NCBI GenBank assembly: GCA_023653785.1
Contig: JAMKCH010072049.1
Span: 1-64,000, forward strand
Direction of reading: 5' to 3'
DNA: 64,000 nt
Origin: Ophioderma brevispina
Lineage: Eukaryota; Echinodermata; Ophiuroidea; Amphilepidida; Ophiodermatidae
The notes below the pieces were generated by a model. It was not told where the DNA came from, made no database searches, and saw only the letters and a program-made list of their open reading frames with translations. This document shows positions 23,992 through 36,058 of the stretch, piece after piece; the stretch's first letter is position 1, and each line of letters begins with the position of its first letter. The position numbers and the translations under genes are program-made.

Positions 23992-26900
23992 CATGTATGT
24001 TTTTTTGACCTAAATACCGCAATATGTTCCACATAATAGTTTAATACTGGTAAATTCCGCGAGCTTTGCGTGATTTTGTTCTCAGTACAATATTTTAACG
24101 ATTTTAGTTCTTAAATGGCAAGTTTTAGCGAGCTTTACATCTGCTAGTAACGGATGTCCTTGTCAGCAAAACCGTTTCATTCATTAATTTCATCAACCAC
24201 ATCCCTCAGTCAAAAAAGAAATTTACGCATGGTCGGTAACCAAGCTAACTAAACTTTGCTCCACGCGTTTCTGAAATAAACCTCGTTATCACAGAACGGT
24301 CAGGAGCTCCTTATTCCGGTAAGCACTTCCTTTTTTTGATCCAATATCCATGAGGTTTCAACAAATTCGCAGTGGTATGGGAGAAAAGAAATTAAGTGAA
24401 CCATAAGCTCCTAACATCTCGCAATCACTTTAGGACCCTTGACCCGCCATTTTCAATTGATTCAAAATAACCTGCATGCGCCCTACTTATCATCAGGAAA
24501 CCATTTCAATGTTTTATACATGTTATTGACGTTCTAATACACAACCGCTTGAACTTACTTTATAGCCATTAGGTAGTGGGTATTCAATGACCCGAACAAC
24601 TGAAGTGAATTTCACCCTCGCTCTCAGAATCTCACCTGTCGAGGAATTCAACAATGGTTTTAAAGGAAGCAGGTGGCGTTTGATATTCTTGGTATTTTAA
24701 AGGAACAGAATCTGACATAAGGTTTCGTTCAATGTAATCGTGGGCTTATCATTGCATATCGGCATCAATTTACTAATTTGACGCATGTTTAATAGCTTCT
24801 TATTTTTTGAAACTTAAACGTACTTTTCTCTTTGAATCTATTCACACGTTGATTTGGATTTGGTTAAAACCTTTTATTGACATAATCTATCGGTAAATAA
24901 TAAAATATCCCAATAAATCAACGTACCAGATGATTTTGATAGTCATTGGGAGTATTTGGGTGTTTTTTGCAGTGTTTGAAACAGATTTCCCCACGGGAAA
25001 TGTACTTTGTTTTATTTAGGGAGGGAAATGGAATTCCCCTAGTGCTATATTTTAGATCCCTCCCTTAGTGTTGTTTATGCTTTAGAGACCGTGCTAGATG
25101 AGCGATAAATAGCTTGGTATTTCCAAGTATTGTGCAAGATTGCAAAATAGATATTTTCCAATGATGTAATACGATGCTATGCATATTGATGTAATTTGTT
25201 GCGTGATCCCATTGGTCATATTATTGCTATGTTTATTCATGTTGATGTGTGAATGGTTATTATTATTAGCAGGATTAGGGAAAACTAACTACAGGATCTC
25301 CATTAAGAATTCTTTTCTCTCAGGTAATGGCCAGTATTAAATTGTCCAGTTGTGAATATCCAGTAATTATAAGAGTAGATAGTGCATTAATTGTTCACTT
25401 GGTGATAAAGCATGAATTTGCACACAGTTTGGGCATGCTCTAAGAAGGATTTTTTTGGCTATAGGGGCAATAGCATATTTTTCGTGAACAAAAATGGCGG
25501 CTATTTTTCAAAATTGCTGCCATTTCTGGTATTTTGCTCTTTTGATGGACTAAATTTGTTTTGTTTGCTTGTTTCGGGCTAACCAAAAACATGATTTTTT
25601 TAAGGGGGGCCCCAAAGGCAATGCCTTAAAATATAAATTTATTTAGGGGTATAAGTATTTGTACAGCAAATTGTGGCAATGTTTCCAAAATGGAGTTTTC
25701 TTTTTCCAAAAGGCTGCCAATTCCCATTTTACAAATTTTCATCGACTGAATTGCATATTTTTTTCTACCAAAGCATAGTTTTACACACAGCAATGCTGAA
25801 AAAATAAAAACCTGTAAATAGGCAACAAGTACCAATTTGTTTGATGTTACTAAGTGCAGACATTTTATGTTACAAAGCAATGCCAAATACAACCTGTAAA
25901 TAGTTAATCAATACAAGTGACAGACATTTAAAAATAGTCACCATTGCTTGTTTTATCGTTAGCTTTGCAGACTGAATAAACTCAAAACATATTTACAATG
26001 GCCTTTTGTTAGTTTGTTTGATAAAAAAGATTTTGAATATATTCCAAAATGGGGAGGGTCTGGTCTAATGATACGAGCATACATTATTGCACAAGTACAG
26101 GTATCCCGTTGAAAGGGCTGCCACAATGAAAACAATGGCAGGCAATTATTCTCTTTACCAAGTGTTTTTACTAAATCATCGCACTGGGGAGTCCCTTGTT
26201 GTGGGTGACGTTTTTATCCATTTACCAGTATTATTAATTATGTTTTTTTGCAATTAGGTTTATATGTCGAAAATTGTATTGCTAATGCCAACAAGCATTG
26301 AATATTTTTGTTGTAAAGCACCAAAGATATGATATCATGCGTGATGTCTGTACCGTACCCAAAGAGTTATCATATTCTTCAAGGAAGGAGTTAACCAAAA
26401 TCAGGTGCATGCACACTTTTTGGGTGAATTCAATCAGGCGGCCAGTGTTGTAAAGTCAATCAGTGGCCCTGTCAATGTGGAACTCATTTTAAGATGGACA
26501 AACAGAGCAAATCTTCTAATGTGGGCCGTAATAAAAGGTCTTTCAGAAACAAGATTATTAGTCAAAAGCATGAATATCGGGGTAATTAATAAAATTGATT
26601 ATCGTTCATGTTCTTTCTGTAGTGCTGTATATGATCTTCATAATTTGGAGCTAGTTATATTATAATAGTACCGGGTAATAACCCAATCTTGATATAGGGC
26701 CTAGAGGCCTCTATAGACACGTCATATAGTTAAAAGGAGTAATATATTCATTATCAATTATCAAACGACAAATGCCAAATTCAATAGATAAAACTTCTAT
26801 GTGAAAACAACTATGTTATACAACAATTACCAACTATTAGAATAAACTTAAGAGAATAATTAAGTAGAATTTCAAACATTATACTGTGACAATAGATAGA

Positions 26901-29232
26901 AGGGAAAAGACACCCTTGTCTTCCATACTAATACAAACATAAGTGGGGATACAATCTGGAATCAATAAGCTGTGGGAGGATCTGGGTGTATGTACCCCAC
27001 AGTGATATGGGAAATCTTGAGCTTTCCTGGATGCAGATGCCCTCACCCTACCTAATCTGGTGCAAAAAAACCGATCCTAGACAGGCCGGAGTGGAGGAAA
27101 AAGAATAAGGAAAGAAAAGAAAAAAGTTCCCAATACATATTAAGAGGTATGTTGAATTGGAAGCCAATGCAGTTGGTAGATTCGTCACCGAATCTTCCAA
27201 ACAGGGGCCAATCGACCAAAAGTCACCATTTTCGAGATATGGCGATTGAAGTTTTAGAGAATTATGAACTGGGCAGATTAAAAATTGAACATTTTAGGAA
27301 ATGATTTCATGTGGACATTGTGGCATTGAAACGTTCTTCATTTTGAGCACGCTTTCCATTCAAGTATCCTTTGGTTTCCTTGTTAAATTTAATTACAACC
27401 AAGGATTGGTCTGTTTGCAAAAGACTTAAAAAACGTCATCTGTTTCTATGTCAAAGGAGACGAAATGCACATTGAGATGTTTGGCGTACTCAAAAAAGAG
27501 TCGATCGATCGACATCAGGCGGTGGTTATTCAACCGTTGAAACATACTTTGCCTGCGGAGGGCGATAGAAATGACGATGCTTTTGTTACGGTTTCTAAGG
27601 TGTCCTTGTCTCTTACAGGCAAATAATGTGCCAGTGAAGATAGAAAAGAGGAATGATGAGGTTCTACAATTTTATTTTGTATTTGATGGCTTTTAATCAA
27701 ATATTTAATACTCAATGTAAAAATCTAATACATCAAGCTATAACATATACAGTTAATTTATAAATATACAGTTAATTTGAATGGAAACCTGTAAATATGG
27801 ATTTTTACAGGGGTTTGTATTGTTGGAAAGAATTGCGGCCAGAATTTTCTTGTTAAAATTTTATAGCCATTTTCTGGTAAACTTAGTAATTAATCGTATA
27901 ATTCAAAATTCATAATACTGAATGTACGATAAGGTTGATTCTCGAAAAAAGTCGAAAAAAGCTCCAGTTGTAGTCGTTTATACGGCTGGTAAAATTGGAC
28001 CATAAATTATTTACAGATTCCAAATTAAATTGTAGCATCGGCCCACCCCACCATGTGTAAGTGCACTACTAAGGACACGCCAAGCGTATGTCTTAAGCGT
28101 GTGAAAACCCGGGATTATCTATTTATGCTTGAAGGTGTATATTTTGATACTTTTTTTTAGAGAGTAAAAGGAATCAAAGATCATAGTTTATTCAAGAAGA
28201 AAGCTTTATCTTTACTATCAAGTCATTTATATTTGTATTAAATTTACGAGGCGCGTTCGAACGCGCAAAATTCCACGTTAATTCTAATGATCGACACAAA
28301 CACGTGTTTATAATGAATGTACTGTTATTTTTCAGTACAATTAAACTAAAAAAACAACGCTTTAATCATATGGTATCTTTTACATTATAGTTAGTTATTA
28401 AATTTCAGTAGTTCCAAACTGTCACTGAAAATAAATACAATGTTCATGTAGGCTTACTACTTTCAGTAACCGACAAACCCTAGGAAGAGTTATATTAGCA
28501 ATAGTGTCAAATGACGTTTCAAAAAACTCGTAAAAATAAACCACTTCGGAGTGTATTATCAGAACAATTTAAATGAAATTGATCATCCAATGGATATTAT
28601 TTACAAGCTTTGTTCATCAAACAGATCATTGCGTATATGTTTCACCTTTGGAGTCCTAGCACTCTTTATAGGAGTAGTTATTCTTATACGTTCTGTTGTT
28701 GAAAACTTTATATGAAAAAAAAAACGAACCATTTTGAAGTTAAGATCGCAGTTTGCAAGTCAAGACCCTTCTGACGTTGATTCAATTTCAAAATTGCCTA
28801 TTTCTGGTTATTCAAAGGGGGTTATTTGGTGAAATGAGACAGAATGAGATTTCTTCATCTAAAACATTTTGTATTGGAATTGAAAGGAAAATAATTTCCT
28901 GTATCTACCCAATAAGCGTAATCGGGTTGAATTCAATTTTATTGAATTAATGTTAATGATTAATCTTTTCATTAAGTTCCATTAATCATGTATTTTAATT
29001 GAGATTGGCTGAAAAATGTGAATGATAATTTGTTCTACATGTATTCAAAAACCCTATTACTTTATTGCGCTTATTTCGTAAACACAGATAAATGATCAAG
29101 TTGAAATTATTATTCAACTAAGTTGCTGGGAACTCAAAATAAATATCGTAGGTAGGTTGGGGAAAATAGAGGAAAGAAAGAGGAAAAACGAAAAAGATTT
29201 TGAGTTCTTTGTTTTACTTTGCATTATTGATC
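23992..29232. other. No gene recognised (about 5.2 kb)
   Basis: I see no coding family, tRNA or long repeat. Two small items are worth recording. At 25,490-25,535 there is an AAAATGGCGGC / GCTGCCATTT hairpin-like pair, related to the ATGGCGGC units at 34-35.7, 48-50 and 54-56 kb. At 28,251-28,266 there is a perfect 16-bp GC-rich palindrome, GCGCGTTCGAACGCGC. Confidence 0.4.
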
Positions 29233-29751
29233 TTAACCCTCTTCTACCTGGGGGGTGGTTAGCACCCCTTCAGGTTTTCCCCGGCTAGCTAAAGCCCCCG
29301 TTTTTTGCTTGCCAATGATTTATGTAATTGTCAATTGACATCTTTCGCTCCCCTTTTTTCAAAACAACATCCACCGGGCTATAGGAATAAAAGGTTATCC
29401 CAAAGAAAAGGTTAGGAATATAACATTTTCATGATGGGCAATGAACTATTTTATATGAGAGCATTTTAGTGCTATAATAAGGTGTTTGGGTCGCTAAACG
29501 TGCGAAATATCATTTCCACCCGATAATTCAGTAGTTTCGGAACTTTCCTCAACCTATGACGTCATAGTGCTCGTCATAATGGGATGTTGGTACTTATTTT
29601 GGTACAATTGGAAATAAGAAACGCTATCTATCCTTTGGTACCATTTACAGGAATCGGATGTTCATTAACGGACAATCACAAGGGAGTGGTAACCACCCAC
29701 CCCCTTCGTGGAGTTTTGTTTAAAAAATGGCTCGGGTGAGACGAGGGTTAA
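29233..29751 (-). mobile_element. piggyBac-like MITE, CCCTCGTCT family, copy 3
   Basis: Exact TTAA borders lie at 29,233-29,236 and 29,748-29,751. Termini CCCTCTTCTACC and GAGACGAGGG are inverted. Interior landmarks GGGTGGTTAGCACCCC, CAGGTTTTCCCCGGCTAGCT, GTCAATTGACATC and CTTTGGTACCATTTACAGG match the 12.74-kb copy in order, but with deletions. It is the shortest copy of the three and has no coding capacity. Confidence 0.8.
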
Positions 29752-29799
29752 TTTGGCTGTAAATTAATCATGTAAGTAACTTTTAAACAGGTAAGCCTA

Positions 29800-29879
29800 T
29801 CTACTGTGAACTAGGAATCAAACCTGGGACCCTCTGATTATGACCCAATACCTAATAACCACGATTACTATCTACCCAT
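29800..29879 (-). repeat. tRNA-Met-like SINE head
   Basis: On the minus strand, TTGGGTCATAATCAGAGGGT is followed by CCCAGGTTTGATTCC. The first resembles the anticodon loop of an elongator tRNA-Met (CAT in TCATAATC). The second is a good B box. An A-box-like TAGTAATCGTGG precedes it. The acceptor stem is not intact, so this is a tRNA-derived repeat. Confidence 0.5.
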
Positions 29880-31207
29880 AAAGGGAATATATCAAAATTG
29901 AATTTAATGTATATACATTATTTGTCCTTTCAAATAATATATTGAAATTAAATGGACAAATATCCATACAAAAACCGGGGGGGGAAAGGGTTTCACAAGA
30001 GGTTTTTGAACTACTAAATAAAAAAATTGAAGTGAAAATAGGGCTACGACATTAGTGATTTTTTATGTCCTTTCTGGGGTTAAAATTATCTTGTTTTATA
30101 AACTTTGAATTCCAACTTAGCTGATTTGATTCTTTTACTTTATTACAACTTCAGCAATCAATTAATTTGCAGGTGTACTGAGTATAATGTTACTATTTTT
30201 GCCCACAATTTACGTTAACTTAATACATGTATTTTTTTTCTCACTTCTCAAATGAAAAGAGAGTATTTTGTGAATTATTCTCATGAAAAACGTATAGTGG
30301 CATCTTACAAAATAAAAGATCCTTTAACAATTATGTCCAAAAACAATAAAAAATAATAATAAAATAAAACTGGCGCGATTCAAAATGAATAAAAGTATAG
30401 GCTCCTTTTTGCCGGGTCATCGCCCGGGTCGTCGCTTAGACAGTCAAACAACTTACAATCTACGTCTGGTAAAGAACACATGCAGCTAAAATGATATTTT
30501 TTGTTTAACCACTACTCTATATGCATCGTGTATTTACCGACAAAAGTGCGCTTCACAGTAACAAAAAAAGGATCAGAAAAAGGCAATACTGACATAATTA
30601 AAAATATATAAATACTTTTTTTGTCCAATTTTCGAGGCCTATTACGACTAATTTATCAGAGAGGATCGTTATCTGACTTGGAATATTCAACATTGTTATT
30701 ACACTATTATGGATTCTCAATTATAAGTTATATACAGGAAAAATTTACCTGTAAATCTTATAGGAAAAATATGGGAGCAATTCTGCCAACAAATCCTATA
30801 AACCACAGCTTTATAGTTTCCATTCAAAATCACTTTATATTTTACGGTTTAATGCATATGTTTTACCAAAATTAACTGAACTTTACAGTTATATGCACCG
30901 TAACATTATGGTTGACATTTGTGGATAGGCCTACTAAGTTAGGATGTTCGCCAGTGCTTTTTGATTTCTCTAACACATTCACCAATCTCTGTAATAACTC
31001 GCCAAATATATATTTTTTTCAGTGTTTTGATTGAATCAGCTTTTACAGTATAGGCCCTTACGTAATTTCTACAGTAATTAATTCGGCAGAATTTGTCAGT
31101 ATAAAATACTGGAAAAAATTATAATTATTTTTGGAGTGTGGCAAAATCGTCTCAGATTACAGCTACACACATTGTACTAATATAAACTTCGACCAGCACT
31201 TCTATAG
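29880..31207. other. No gene recognised
   Basis: AT-rich sequence with short frames only. No repeat pairing was found. Confidence 0.4.
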
Positions 31208-31232
31208 CCCCCCCCCCCCCCCCCCCCCCCCC
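31208..31232 (+). repeat. Poly-C run (25 C)
   Basis: An uninterrupted run of 25 C. It creates an artificial polyproline stretch in the 92-codon frame across it (31,131-31,409), so that frame should not be annotated. The true run length is likely to be unreliable in an assembly. Confidence 0.95.
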
Positions 31233-31699
31233 GTGTTGATCAATCGAGGAGATGAAGCTCGCAGTATCCCAATGATCGATAGCTCACTTAATAAGCAGCC
31301 GTGGGGTGGTTTTCAGATGCCAGCAAACAAACGAATGCAGATTGGTCTGTTTGGAAACCTTTCATTTGGCGTTTGGTCTGATCCCCAAAGTGCAAATCTT
31401 TATATCTAAAAATTGGAATGTTGATTTTTGCTCAATCTTTGGCTATATGAAAAGAGCTTGTGATATATATCATAAATGAAAAAACTCAATTTCGGCCAAA
31501 ATGGTCGATTGGCCCGTTTTGGAAAGAACTCATGACGATATGTTATGTTCTTGTGACAACAGATTTTTAAAGGGCAAACGAGCAGCTCCAAGTTGAACTC
31601 ACTGACATTGTCCATTCTCTCTTTCCAAAATAGGGAACAGTCTTCCCCTCAAATATCCACTTGTAACTATAACACAGATAGATCTTCTCTTCAACTTAA

Positions 31700-31950
31700 A
31701 GCATCTACATTTGTAAATCCCACATAAGCATATTTTGTACCACTGTAGATGTCTATAGTTTCATTATACTCATTGCTTTTTTATTTTATTCTGTTTTTAT
31801 GTGTGTTTAGTAAATTGTTTACCTTATGTTAATGTCTGTATAAGTTCATTCTGTACATGTTATAATCCAAGGGCCTCCTTGGAAATCAGTGGCTCTTGTC
31901 ACTGAAAGGGGCTACCCTGCCTAAAGAAAGGTTTAAATAAATAAATAAAT
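31700..31950 (+). mobile_element. LINE 3' tail (CR1/L2-type)
   Basis: It contains GGGCCTCCTTGGAAATCAGT, GGCTCTTGTCACTGAAAGGG, CTACCCTGCC and a terminal (TAAA)n run ending at 31,950. This is the typical 3' end of CR1/L2-like LINEs, and the same blocks in diverged form end the minus-strand LINE at 20.55-20.66 kb. No RT coding sequence is attached. The upstream border is arbitrary. Confidence 0.7.
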
Positions 31951-32344
31951 TTCTGGGAGAGCCGTAGGGCAGTGGGACTTTTTTGTGCAGGATCCAGCCT
32001 TGAAACAAAGTCATGCCAGACCAATCCAATGGTGCATTTTTCATCATGGTACTGTCAAAATTACCCATTTTCGTTTCCAGTGCCAGCAGCCTTGCATAAG
32101 TTTTTAACATGATTGTTCTTCTTTCTTAGTGATGAATCTAAGATGCACCAAGGTTCTGTGCTTTAGCTTTCAGATGAAAACGAATTGCCAATGATGGATT
32201 GCTGAGAGTTACTAGTCGCTCTGTAAAAGAATGAGAACGAAAGCACAACATTCTCTGTCTTGTATATAATAAATATCAGCTTGATTGGATTTACATCAGA
32301 TCTTATGGCTGCAATGCATCAAATTCAATATTATTTTGGCTGCC

Positions 32345-33170
32345 ATCACAATCGCAATGGTTGGAAAGGCATAGGCCCTTCATCGGTGTAAACGAAGATT
32401 TGAACACCATGGGCAGTAATTATATCCTGTTATTAGGGCAGAGAACAAGATGAAAAGTCAATACATCCATTAACAGACCTTGTGGAACCTCCACCAATCT
32501 AACCATGCCACAGAATCTGATGAAGCAAATTTGATCGATCTAGATTGAGTTCGGTTCATCTAGGTAGGAAAAGAACCAACTTAATGCTTTTTCCAGTTTT
32601 CTATACTTAAAAGGCTGGCGTGTTAAGAGCTGTTTATGGTCAACAGTGTCAAAAGTGGCACTGAAGTCCAATAACACTAACACAGTGCTCTTTTTGTTTG
32701 TCAAGACCAAATCACGATGGCAGTCTGGCGCCTGTAACAATACAGTCCCGCCTGGTGAAAATTGACGGTACGCTGACTGCATCGGAACATGGAGATCATT
32801 ATCGCCTGAGATCAAATTGCTTCAACCTGAATTTACTATCTGTGTTTCAATCACCTTTCAAGAATGGATATAGGGAGGGGTCGAAATCATTATAGAGGAT
32901 GGTGGTGTCCGAGTGGGATTTCTTCAGCAAGCCGCGGGATCACAGATGAAATGCATGCGTGAGAGCTTGAGGAAAATACATCGATCGCATAGGGAAAAGT
33001 TGGTAACTGGTAAAAGGTCTCTAGACAAAGTTTTAAGAGACGGCAGTATAGCATCATGGTAGACTTTATGTAGCGTCTGAATCTTGTTTTGTAAACATTA
33101 TGCAAAAACTTTTCAAGATCTTGTTGGACTTCATGGGTACGTAATGTAAGTTTCACTCTAAATTAAATTA
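32345..33170 (-). pseudogene. Decayed LINE reverse transcriptase domain (CR1/L2-type)
   Basis: Minus-strand frames give, in order and across frameshifts, QSAYRQFSPGGTVLLQ (the usual QSAYR..HSTETALL block), LVLLDFSATFDTVDH (RT motif A with the first catalytic Asp), ALSWFFSYLDE, a degenerate VPQGS..LFILFSA block, and near 32,380 VYTDEGP where YADD-type motif C is expected. The motif C change (DD to DE) and several stops show that it is dead. Sequence upstream of about 32,890 is tentatively part of the same element (PRLAEEIPLG). It lies on the strand opposite the 31.95-kb LINE tail, so they are separate insertions or rearranged. Confidence 0.7.
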
Positions 33171-34029
33171 CGGACTACATGGAAAGGTCACTTTGGTTAC
33201 AATGTAGTACCTGATGTTGCAAATTATTCAAATCTGCATATACAGGCTGCACCGAAGAGATGCTTTCAAGCATTTTTCCTGTTATCTGCAATCCTCCTTT
33301 TTTTGCACCACTTGGATTTTTTGGACGTGGTCCAGAAGATTTCCCATACCCTCTTTTCTTGATAGTCCATCCTCATTCACTTGACATGGAAGCTCGTGAG
33401 ATGCAATCATCATTTGAGCCCAGCAGTAATCACCGACTTATAGTTTGCTCTCTTGATATTTTCAGTGAGTGCTGCCTTAATTGGAGGAAGAGCACCTGAT
33501 TATACATCAGAACCATAAAGCGCTCTAGTTTATTTTTTGTACCGCCGATGGACTAGTAAATTGTCCTGCCGAAAATGCCATATGCCCTGACATATAGCTT
33601 AAGTTGGTTTGTAGTCAGAATGGTGGCCCTCAAGTTTGGAGCGCTTTTATAGAGGGGAATACGGGGGGGGGGGTGTGGGCTAAAGGACAAAGAATAAATG
33701 GGGTCAGTTTTGAAAACAAACACATGTGCTCTTTAATGAAGTCTGGGCAACCACTTGGTATGGTTTTGCTTTTGTTGAGTTTTTATTGTGGGTATTAACA
33801 CAAATACCTCCTTTGTCAATCACTAATGTAGTAGGATGATGAACATTATTTCTATACGGTAAACCGATGCATACATCAGTGGTAGCTATTTGTAAGTGAA
33901 AACCACGCTAAATCAGAATAACCCAATAGTTGACTTTAATTAAAACCACAACCTATTTCTTAAGGCACCCCTGTGAGAAGACTTTTGTGATCTATAACCA
34001 AGGTACAGTTTACAACAACAGACTATAAA
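33171..34029. other. No gene recognised
   Basis: Contains an 11-G run at 33,663-33,673 but no recognisable gene. Confidence 0.4.
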
Positions 34030-34430
34030 AGAGTAAGTAATGGCGGCCATCTTGGGAAAATGGCCGCCACTGTTTTCAATGCAACCAAGTTTGAAATGCT
34101 CAAATAAAAACTTGTTTTCACTTTATGGATTGTATTAAAAAAGACGTTATGCATATTTATATTTCATGCAATATGTAAAATAGCTTGTTTAATGGCGGGC
34201 ATTTTGGAAAATGGCCGTCATTACTGCCATGGGATAAACCCCCTGCAAGGCCAGTTTGATCGACGTCTTTATAAAACATCCAATGTGCAGCAAATGTCAT
34301 GCTTGAATAGCCTAAAAGCCCTGTATTTATCAACTCAATCTCAACTCTAGAGGATAAATAGCACGTAATGGCAAGCCATTTTGAAAAATGGCCGCCATTT
34401 TAAATCAGAGACAAATCTGCGATGGCCCTA
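34030..34430 (+). repeat. Tandem units with an ATGGCCGCC hairpin
   Basis: AATGGC..CATTTTGGAAAATGGCCGCC-like hairpins recur near 34,040, 34,190 and 34,370, separated by about 150-180 bp of AT-rich sequence. They appear to continue into the inverted repeat that begins at 34,543 and to belong to the same dispersed unit family seen at 47.9-48.1, 49.9-50.35, 54.6-54.9 and 55.6-55.9 kb. Confidence 0.6.
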
Positions 34431-34542
34431 TAGCTAAAAGTCCTTTTTATGACATGCCCTAGATATGTGCCAAATTTCAATGCTTGTATCACCAGTGCAC
34501 AATTTCCTCCCCCCAAAATCTTGCACATATCTACTCTACGTA

Positions 34543-35872
34543 AATCAGAAAAAATGCGTAGAAAACGAATTAGCTATGTTAAAAAAATTCAAAAAATTGT
34601 CCCCCGTGCCATTTTTAGGTAAAAATTTGATCAAATTAGGATCGCCATTACAGAAAAATATAGTTTATCCGAATCTCAACACAAGAAAACAAAAATGGTG
34701 GTTCTTCTGGAGCCATTAAGACCGCTTGCCCATGCATAATTGTATTGTTGTTTTGCTTCGGATCCAAAGATGGCAGCCAACATGTCCGCCTCAAGGATAT
34801 ACAAATATTAAGTGCTAAATACATGTTTTATTTAAGTCGTATAGTCATTAAAATGAGAAAATAATTAAAGGAATATATTCCTTCGACCATTAGAAACTCA
34901 TATCTGCCTGCTTTGCTTAGTGAGTATATTTAACATTCAATATGGCGGCCAATTTGTCTGCCTTCAAAATGTGTTAAAACTTAGAAATCACCTTATATTG
35001 TCCCCAAATTAGGATGAAAATTTAAATTAAAGTATGAGATGCGTTTGACCAGTATAAACACACAGCTGGCAATTCTGTTTGTTAAAATTTAAGATGGCGG
35101 TCAATATGACCACATTCAAAGAATTTAAACCTTAAAAATTACCCTATTTTTGTCATATATCTAGACATAGCACCCAGAAAGAATAATAAAGTGCAAATTA
35201 AAATATGTCTAATATCATTAGTAACTCATAACTGCTATTTTTGTTCCAGTAGTATTTCTTAAATTCAAGATGTCGGCTAATAAAGCCGCTTTCAAGATTT
35301 TTGAACTCGGTGATATTAGCTACCATCTTCATTTTCAAATAAGTTAACCTAACAAAAATACCAGCTTTGGGTTTTAATTGGTCAAACGCACATTTCTCAT
35401 ACTTTAATTCACATTTTCATCCTAATTTGGGGAAAGTATAAGGTAACTTCTAAGTTCTAACACATTTTGAAGGCTGACAAATTGGCCGCCATATTGAATG
35501 TTAAATATACTCACTAAGACAACAGGCAGATATGATTTCTAATGTCGAAGACATTTTCCTTATTTAATTTTTCTCATTTGTACGACTCTACGACTAAATA
35601 AACGGCATTTAGCACTTTTATACTTGTATTAGATCTTTTAGGCGGGCCATGTTGGCTGAACATCTTGGATCCGAAGCACAACAACATACAAATATGCTGG
35701 CAAGCGGTCTTAATGGCTCTAGAAGAACAAATTTTTATTTTTCTTGCATACGGTGAAAACTTATTTTCGGTAATGGCGATCCTAATTTGCATAATTTACC
35801 TAAAAATGTCACGTGGGACAATTTTTGAATTTTTTAACCTAGTAATCGTGTTCTACGCATTTGTTCTGATAT
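34543..35872. repeat. Large imperfect palindrome of ATGGCGGC units
   Basis: The left arm (about 34,543-35,135) pairs with the right arm (about 35,285-35,872) in reverse complement. Examples are ATGCGTAGAAAACG against CGTGTTCTACGCAT, AGCCATTAAGACCGCTTGCC against GGCAAGCGGTCTTAATGGCT, and TTAGTGAGTATATTTAACAT against ATGTTAAATATACTCACTAA. The spacer is only about 150 bp. Within each arm a word like AAGATGGCGGCC or AATATGGCGGCC recurs roughly every 160 bp. Three open frames lie on the arms (84, 72 and 69 codons) but none has family signal. Confidence 0.75.
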
Positions 35873-36058
35873 AGAGAAACTCGATTAGAATTTGTCAAGG
35901 AGGTTCACGAGACCCCCTTCTCACCCGCTACCCCCACTAAACTATAGCGTGGAATTTTAATTTCCACCCACTTGCAGAATGCCCTCCATTCAATGCCCAT
36001 ACCTTCAGGAAAGTACTAGAGGTGACATATGGGTTGAATCTACTATACCATATGTGAG

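Noticed and set aside
31131..31409. 92-codon frame with a polyproline stretch
   Set aside because: The prolines come from a 25-C homopolymer whose length is probably unreliable.
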